From Puccinellia tenuiflora (Eukaryota; Streptophyta; Magnoliopsida; Poales; Poaceae), in contig QRDG01000419.1 of the NCBI GenBank assembly GCA_012064385.1, forward strand, positions 682,001 to 746,000: a stretch of 64,000 bases of DNA. Reading direction: 5' to 3'. Shown here in pieces: positions 57,630 to 64,000 of this stretch. Each line of letters starts with the position of its first letter. The stretch's first letter is position 1. Under the pieces are notes generated by a model that saw only the letters and a program-made list of their open reading frames with translations, did not search any database and was not told the origin of the DNA. Position numbers and translations under genes: made by a program.

Positions 57630-58966
57630 CTAGTGCTTGTAGAGAACAAGGGGTTGAATTTGCTGCTCAGGTGGAGGTGGAGGCATTTGAAGATGAGCCA
57701 TGATCTGCTGCTGATTCTGCAATATCATACGGTGCTCGGTGTAGCCATGATAATTCTCCTTGTGGATGGCCACATTCATACACAAAATCTTCTCGATAGC
57801 ACGCTTGATCCAAGAGCGCTTAGGGCGAGCCCCACCCCCAGAAGATGAGCTCTCAGGAGCACTAGGAGGGACACGAGACGCGGGGGGAGCACGACGGGCT
57901 GAAGAGGCACCACGAGTGAGATGAGCAGACTTCCGGTTCATTTTGACCCTTCCATGAGTCTCACAGGTAAGCTCCACATCGGGGTCTACAACATCATCAG
58001 AAAACGGATACTTGGCCTAGGTGAGCTTCATCACATAAGGTGCATAAGGAGGCACCTTCTTGTTGATCACAGAGTCATACATCTCATTGAAGATATAGTC
58101 CATAACGTCCACAGGGTTCGCATTGGGGCGAAGAGTACCCTGAGTAGCTGTCTCATGAGCAAAGTGAAGAAGATTCACAAGCCCTCCACGAATAGCATCG
58201 TTGCTACCTGCACTTGGAGCAATGGACTCCCGGAACATGCGCAAGAGAATGTCATAGAGAGGAAGGAGGCCGGTGGTGCTCCCAACCTTGCTCTCATCAC
58301 TATAAAGATCCTTCAGCTGATTCTTGTCATAAGAGCACCCAATGAGATGCATGCGAGACCCCTCATTGAAAATGGAGCCAGAAAAACGGTAACCAAGAAT
58401 GGCAGCAAACTCCCTGAAGTTGGAGGTGAGCATATGGGTGTCGGACATCCAAGTCATTCCAATGTTCACATCTGTGTCAAACACTACGGTCGCATAAAAC
58501 TGCTGGATCATGGTGACATTGTAGTTGCACTCGGTATCCATCAGATGCCTCAGTCCCAAACAGTCCACAACCCGGATAGCAGTCCCAAAGTAATCTTCCT
58601 TCTTCATTAGGTGATCAAAGTCAATAGCCTTCATAGGGCAAACCCTCTTCTTTTCAGACATGGCCATATACACTTCCTTGAAGAGGATCTCCTGCTCATG
58701 GCACCAGAAGCAATTGTCAATCTCCAGATCCCGAGGCTCAGCATAAAAGTCCGTCTTGCGCCATTCAATGAATTCAGACTTTCTCATATCACTGATAACC
58801 ACCTGCACTGCCTTCTTCTTCTTGCGCTGCCTATCAAGCTGAGAGCGGCGTGAGGCCAAGGTCTCCTGGTCTGACTCAGAATCAAACTCGATGTCTTGGG
58901 GCCGAGGAGTGCTACGAGGAGTGCGAGAGGCCGCACGCTTGGTGCGCATACGAGAGTGACCTGAAC
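57630..58966 (-). pseudogene. Main exon of the G transposon ORF
   Basis: Likely exon 2, starting after an AG acceptor at 58967-58968. It encodes a basic, Ser-rich N-terminus and an acidic/RRSQLDRQRKKKK segment. A folded domain follows (DNCFWCHEQEILFKEVY, FYATVVFDTDVNIGMTWM, AAILGYRFSGSI, GLLPLYDILLRMFRESI, DVMDYIFNEMYDSV), which I recognise as the kind of domain in 'putative plant transposon protein' families. An in-frame TAG at 58018-58020 is the only break seen. The frame then continues through a Lys/Arg- and Pro-rich tail to 57630. The role of this protein is not known. Confidence 0.6.
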
Positions 58967-59072
58967 CTGTAAAGGAAGCATAGATAGAAGGGCAAGCAAA
59001 GGTAAGCACTCGTGTCCGGTGGCTAAAGAGATATAGTAGTGAAGAGAAAGTACAAAATTTGGCAGGCTCACA

Positions 59073-59209
59073 CCGGAAATTCCGGCCCAAAAGGCGGAAT
59101 TTCCGCCCCCCCGGAAATTCCGGCCAAGAGGCGGAAGTTCCGGACGGGCGGAATTTCCGGCCGCTACACACCGGAAGTTCCGGCCTTGTGCAGCGAACGG
59201 AAATTCCGT
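59073..59209. repeat. Seven GGAANTTCC palindromes in an intron of G
   Basis: Palindromes at 59073-59085, 59093-59107, 59111-59123, 59131-59143, 59149-59160, 59171-59183 and 59197-59209. All are built on CGGAANTTCCG with A, T or G at the centre. The spacing is irregular, so it is not a simple tandem repeat. Confidence 0.85.
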
Positions 59210-59373
59210 TGAATCCTAACCAAAAAGTAATCTACTTTCAAATCACTACTACATACAGAGAGAACCTAGCCTAGATGCCCATTCCAACCAAAAGAAACTA
59301 GCAAATACCATCTAAATCACCTAGGTTAAACGAATTTTGAGTTCGTCCTAGATTCAAAATTAGAGGTAGTTAC

Positions 59374-59383
59374 CGGCGTCCAT
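59374..59383 (-). CDS. Predicted first exon of the G ORF
   Basis: ATG at 59383 followed by nine coding bases and a GTAACT donor. Joined across 58967-59373 (407 bp, GT..TTTACAG) it keeps the frame of the main exon. It is preferred over a start inside the palindrome array, which would add a low-complexity stretch. Splicing is inferred. Confidence 0.4.
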
Positions 59384-59528
59384 GGCGAAAAGTGAGCGGA
59401 TGCGATGGATCCCCTCGACGAGGAGATGCAGATCCGCCAAAAAAACGGAGGATTCCGGGGCAGAGACGGCCCGGGGGAGGTCGGCCAGCGGTAGGTGCTC
59501 CCGGGCAGGAGAGAGGAGAAGGAGGGCT

Positions 59529-60036
59529 GTTGGGGTTATGCCGAACAGGGGTCCTCACAGAGAAGATTAAAAGCCAGCAGACCAGGGTGTCCCAAAGTGG
59601 TGGTAAGCCGAATCCGGCTTACCGGGCGGCCCAGTATGCTGAAGCACGGGAGGCCCATCCGGCTAAGGGAAGACTCTAGAAGCCGGCCCGCATTGCAGAA
59701 GACTTAGCCCACAAGGCAAGCCCCAAGCCGGGTTGGAGTAGGACTCAGTTCTTAGTCGGTTAGGTTTCCTCCTGTAAGCCCAGGGTCTGGACGCCTTTAT
59801 AAGCCGGCCCCTGGGACGCCTTAGGGCACGTACGATCTCAACCTCAATCCACTGTAACTCGGCGATATTGCCTTATAGTGAATTATAGCAGCACGTAGGA
59901 TCTCGCCACCGACGTGAGATCCGAAGCTGGGTAAACTCGCCTCTATGTCGCCGGATCACCCCACGTCTCCAAAACCCCTCTCTCTACCTAGCTCGATGGC
60001 ACCCCTGCCGCGGCTAGAATCGACAATACCACGACA
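59529..60036 (+). repeat. 5' LTR of B
   Basis: 508 bp, TGTTGGGGTT to ACCACGACA, very similar to 44639-45144. TATA box tttataag at 59796-59803 on the + strand. Confidence 0.9.
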
Positions 60037-60038
60037 GT

Positions 60039-60056
60039 TGGCGCCCACCGTGGGGC
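60039..60056 (+). other. Primer-binding site of B
   Basis: tggcgcccaccgtggggc, two bases after the LTR; the usual PBS of grass Tat-type elements. Confidence 0.8.
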
Positions 60057-60124
60057 AGGAGACCTCTGGGGTTTCGATCTGTCCAGGAGCTGCAGGCGGA
60101 GTCGGCGACACCATCGCGGTCGGC

Positions 60125-62820
60125 ATGGTGAGCTACTTCGACGAATCAGGAGCCGGCCACGTCTTCAACGATGGCCTTTGGACGCCGGCAAAGGAGGATC
60201 CCGCCGGCTGGTCCACTATCTCCATCGGTGGCTTCGACATCTTCGTCGGCTTCACTACCCAGGCTTTGGACGATCTCGTTTTCACATCGAGTTTGCCCAC
60301 CGCCCACCCCTACAACATTGAAGACGGATCGGATTTGGACTCTGAGGAGCTAGCTGATCTGGATCTAGCGTTTGATGCTGACGATGAGGACTCCGAAGAT
60401 GACGCAACCTCAGGGGCGGCGCCGGGTTCCCACTTCGTCGGCATGGCTAGAGAATCCGGCTCAAACGAGTCGACGACACTACCTGAGTCAATCCTCCCTG
60501 CCTTGCAGATGGAGGCAGATTCAGAAGCCGGATCAGTGGACACCGCTCCTATGGAGCAAGACCCTGAATCTGAAGGAGAATCCGACGATTTCAGTCGGAA
60601 GGTTGCGTCCTGCTTGGGACGCCCTGTCGAGGTCTTGATGGGAAATATCTCGGATCCTAATGACGACCCCAATGCCTCGAAAGCCGCCAATGGCGAAGAA
60701 AAAACTCCGCAAGCCGGAAATCTCAAGGTGGATTTCGTACCACCACTGGCTCCATCAAAGGGGGCAGACAGAAGGCCGGCTGGACGAGACGACATTGACG
60801 CTAAGACCGGCGAGGCGGCGGAGAGGGAGCACGAAAGAAAGATGGCGAGCTGCAAGCAACTGTTGACGCCACTCCCTCCAAACGCATCGCTGGACGACAT
60901 TGAGAAGCGGCGCACCCTACTTGAGGAGCAAGCCGCCCAGATAGTAGAGCGTGAAGTTGAGCTCACAAACAAGGAAACGGAGTTCATCCGAAAGCATAGG
61001 GAAAAGGGGGCTGACGATGTTTTCCGTCCGGCTCGTGATAAGAACCTGCATAAGAGGTTGGATTTCCGTAGCAAGTGGGAAGCCGATCATGTAGATTCAG
61101 TCTGGAGGAAGTACCACCACCGACGTGACCCGGTGACAAATCTATGTTACTTCAATACCCCAGCCAAAAACATGGAGGCTGCCCAGGAGGTCATGTTCGA
61201 TAAATCTCTGGATCGTGACGCTCGGCTTAAATATTCGGCTTATCTACTGGAGGTTGCACAGCAGCAGCAGAATGATTCGCAAGTCAAAACAGGGCGTCTT
61301 GTTGATGATTCTAGCCTTTGCAAGTCAACCGCCAACAAGCCAATGGCTGCTGCCCCTGCCGACCCAAACGACGACCTGGCCGGCTCAAGCAGTCACAACA
61401 AAGGCAGCAAGGACCCGAAGGACAAGCAGCCTAGAGGCACGGAATCCCGGACAGGTTCTTCACGCCATCGTGAAGCTGGTCAGGATGGGCATTAGAGCCG
61501 AGAGCGAAAGGAGGACCCTCGCAAGGAAAAGGTGGCTCCACCCCGTCAGGAGCGACGACGTGAAGGGGAAAATCAACCCCGAAGGGAGAATAACGGAGGT
61601 CATATGTCACCTCCACCGCCGCCTCCACCGCGCAAAGAGGGAGATAACCCTTCCAAATACATACCCCCTCCACGACGACAAAGGACTCCAAGCCCTCCGC
61701 GTAATGCAAGCCGGGCGAGCCAAAGCCGTCACAGGGAAGAACCAAGACAAGAAAAGTCGGTTGCTAAACCGCTACCAACCAATGATGTTCGAAGCCTAAT
61801 TGAGGAGAGGAAGTCGGCCAGAGATGCCCAATACCTCGGCCCCAAGTGTTTTGGCAGAACAATCAGAGAGCAAATTCTACCTCCCACTTTGTCGAACGTA
61901 ACAAAGATGGTTGAGAAGTACAGCGATACGGCTAATCCTGAGACCTGGCTCTCAGATTACGTCAGTGCCTGCGACATATATCAAGGCAGCGCCGACTCGG
62001 CAGTGCGATTTTTGCCCCTGATGTTAACCGGGACGGCGCGCATGTGGATTGAAGGTCTACCCGAAAGGACAGTTCATACCTGGAGTGACATGAAGCATGT
62101 TTTTATCCAGCACTTCCAGGGCACATATAAGCGCCCACTTCAAGAACGCTTGCGAAGGCGTCTCAGAAACTCAGGCGATCCACGCTTTCAAACAATCTCT
62201 GAGGAAGGGGACGACTTTCCGCTTCATGATCTACAGCGATGAGTCGGAAACTTTGGGGGGCTTACTCGCTTGTGCAAACAAGTACGCCGCCGCTAATGAT
62301 GACAACAGGGAGGATGCCGAAAGCCGCCGACGCGAGTCCGGGAAAAAGAAGGTTGAATACCAAGCCGGCCCTTCTCATGAGGTCGCTGCCGCCTTTGGAA
62401 AGGGTGGTTCAAGCAATGGCAAGTGGCAAGGCAAGAAGCCGGCAAATAACCAATCATCCCGGCCACCAGCGGTGAAGTATGACGACATCAAGCACAACCC
62501 CTATGTCCATCATCTGAGGCCAGATGGGACAAGTTCCCACACGCTCCAGCAATGTCACATTAATCGAGACATCGCTAAGGACCCCAAAGCCGGCAAGTCA
62601 AGGAACAAGCGCAAGTCCAAGAAGGACAACAAAGAGAAGGAGGAAGCTGCTTCAGAGTCGGATGACGCTGCCTCCAAAGAAAAAGGCAGCAAATTCCCTA
62701 AGCATGCCGAAAGTCTCATTGTCAACCTGGCAACAGATTCTTCACGCAAAGAAAAGGCGGCTTGGCGAGAACTCAACGCTACGGTGCCCGCAGTTCCTCA
62801 ATATTTGGATTGGTCCGACA
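60125..62820 (+). pseudogene. gag of B (broken)
   Basis: The likely start is the ATG at 60125, the first behind the PBS; an upstream ATG at 59945 lies inside the LTR and is not used. The N-terminal half is acidic (Asp/Glu-rich, about residues 50-130), then Lys/Glu-rich helices. An in-frame TAG lies at 61493-61495. The gag core follows (RTIREQILPPTLSNV, TWLSDYVSACDIYQG, MLTGTARMWIEGLP, MKHVFIQHFQGTYKRP). After about 62140 the frame shifts, and GGLLACANKYAAANDD continues in the next frame. A Lys-rich linker with a degenerate His/Cys motif (near 62495-62560) precedes the protease. Confidence 0.75.
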
Positions 62821-63506
62821 CACCCATCACATGGGATCGCAGCGATCACCCGGATAGAGTTCCTGCAAAGCGCACCTACGACTTAGTCGTCAGCCCGATA
62901 GTCGACAAGTACAAGTTGACAAAGGTACTCATGGATGGCGGCAGCAGTATCAACATACTTTACGCCGCAACGTTAAGGAGGATGCGTATTTCCGAGTCGC
63001 AACTCACCCACAGTACTGTGAAGTTTCATGGGATTGTGCCGGGACGACAAGCTTCCTCGATGGGGCAAATTACCCTGAAGGTCACCTTTGGTGAAGCCGA
63101 TAATTTTCGGACTGAGGACGTCTCTTTTGAGGTGGTTCCCTTCAGAAGTGCATACCATGCAATCTTTGGACGTCCGGCTTTCGCCAAGTTTATGGCTCGC
63201 CCCTGCTACATCTACAGCATGCTGAAAATGCCGGGACCCAATGGCGTCATCACAGTTAAGGGAGACTTCAAGAAAGCCAAGGAATGCGAGGCCTCCAATG
63301 CCGTCCATGCTGAACAAGCAATCTGCAGGGAAGAGTTGGAGGATCTCAAGAAAACAATTGGTCCCGATGAGATGCCGGCGACTGAAAGGCCATCCTCTAA
63401 AGTCGACTCAAGCTTCAAGCTAAAGGATGACACCAAGAAAATCAAGCTCTCAAAGGAGGATCCGACAAAGGAGGCCATCATCGGCACCGGGCTCGACGAC
63501 AAATAG
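62821..63506 (+). CDS. Protease region of B pol
   Basis: Continuous frame with the catalytic LMDGGSSINILYAATL near 62929-62976 and FGRPAFAKF downstream. It is undamaged compared with B', which has two deletions here. It ends in TAG at 63504-63506, at the same place as in B'. Confidence 0.8.
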
Positions 63507-64000
63507 GAAGGCGAGCTCGTCAAGTTTCTCCGTGAGAACCGGGACATATTTGCCTGGTCACCATCTGACATGCCAGGTGTCCCGAGGAAACTTGCCGAGC
63601 ACTCCCTAAAAGTCAACAAGGATGCAAAGCCGGTCAAGCAAGGCCTTCGTCGGCTCGGAACTGAGAAGCGCAAGGCGGTTGGAAAGGAGATCCTAAGGCT
63701 CACAGCCGCCAAATTCATTCGTGAAGTTGTCCACACTGATTGGTTGGCAAATCCCGTGCTAGTCCCAAAGAAGAACACCTCGGAGCTGCGTATGTGCATT
63801 GATTTCACCGGCTTAAACAAAGCCTTCCCTAAAGATCCGTTCGCTTTACCGCGCATCGATCAGGTCATTGATTCAACTGCCGGCTCAGAGATGCTATGTT
63901 TTCTGGACGCTTATTCGGGTTACCATCAGATAAAGATGAAGGAGTCAGATCAAATCAAGACATCCTTCACTACGCCGTATGGCAATTATTGCTATGTCAC
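63507..64000 (+). pseudogene. Start of reverse transcriptase of B (partial)
   Basis: In frame with the protease after the TAG. It shows LVKFLRENRDIFAWSPSDMP, VPKKNTSELRMCIDF and FLDAYSGYHQIKM, ending in the window before the YVDD motif. No break is seen within it. Confidence 0.8.

Larger units (their letters stand above)
57165..59528 (-). mobile_element. Element fragment G with a spliced transposon ORF
   Basis: Unclassified LTR-element fragment on the - strand. Its ORF resembles widespread plant transposon ORF1-type proteins. A PPT-like ccaaaagggggagatt tract lies downstream at 57201-57223. No LTR of its own is seen: the left side is cut by F2 and the right side by B. Confidence 0.5.
59529..64000 (+). 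mobile_element. Tat-lineage Ty3/Gypsy element B (5' part; runs off window)
   Basis: 5' LTR, PBS, gag, protease and the start of RT, collinear with B' from 62859 onward. It is inserted beside or into G, with the possible TSD agggc at 59524-59528. Stops in gag and between protease and RT make it non-functional as written. Confidence 0.85.

Noticed and set aside
59945..60124. Gag start at 59945 in B
   Set aside because: It lies in the LTR and spans the PBS; 60125 is the first ATG in the proper region.
1..64000. Host genes, tRNA or rRNA genes
   Set aside because: I looked for these and saw none; all substantial coding potential belongs to transposable elements.

Overview
This window is intergenic DNA from a large-genome grass, probably a pooid (wheat, rye, oat or ryegrass type). 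I find no host gene. Nearly all of it can be assigned to LTR retrotransposons nested inside one another, recognised from TG...CA termini, 5-bp target-site duplications (TSDs), primer-binding sites (PBS), polypurine tracts (PPT) and coding domains. I use local names, because family names cannot be confirmed without a library search.

Layout from left to right. (E) 1-1888, + strand: an Athila-like LTR, its PBS and the start of a gag-like ORF. (A1) 1889-9147, - strand: a gag-only element with ~3.2-kb LTRs and a Met-tRNA PBS, inserted into E. (B') 9156-15606 and 42510-45144, + strand: a decayed Tat-lineage Ty3/Gypsy element with protease, RT, archaeal-type RNase H, integrase, a spliced antisense gene and a 3' LTR. 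Its 5' third is missing. A hAT-type MITE lies in an intron of the antisense gene. (C) 15607-42509, - strand: a Tat-like element inserted into an exon of the antisense gene of B' (TSD gaacc). It has lost gag-pol and its PBS, but keeps a five-exon antisense gene and a 108-bp tandem array. (D) 16882-36732, - strand: inserted into exon 1 of the antisense gene of C (TSD gtcca). It has an LTR-internal-LTR-internal-LTR layout with ~4.6-kb LTRs and ~3.05-kb internal domains. (A2) 45145-52595: a second A-family copy, ending at a single N (52596). (F1, F2) 52597-57164: two partial LTRs related to A. (G) 57165-59528, - strand: a fragment with a spliced transposon ORF and an intronic array of GGAANTTCC palindromes. 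(B) 59529 to the window end, + strand: a second copy of the B family with 5' LTR, PBS, gag, protease and the start of RT.

Insertion order follows from the nesting: E, then A, B', C and D, with D youngest. None of the elements looks fully autonomous. A encodes gag plus a leader ORF. D has only the leader ORF on its own strand and a membrane-protein-like ORF on the other. C has only its antisense gene. B' and B carry pol with stops.

The items most worth a second look are the three-LTR D element with its divergent middle LTR; the leader ORF shared by A and D; the antisense membrane ORF of D; the antisense gene of C, whose intron phases are all consistent; the palindrome array in G; the 108-bp array of PPT-like motifs; and a duplicated host flank beside the right LTR of C.
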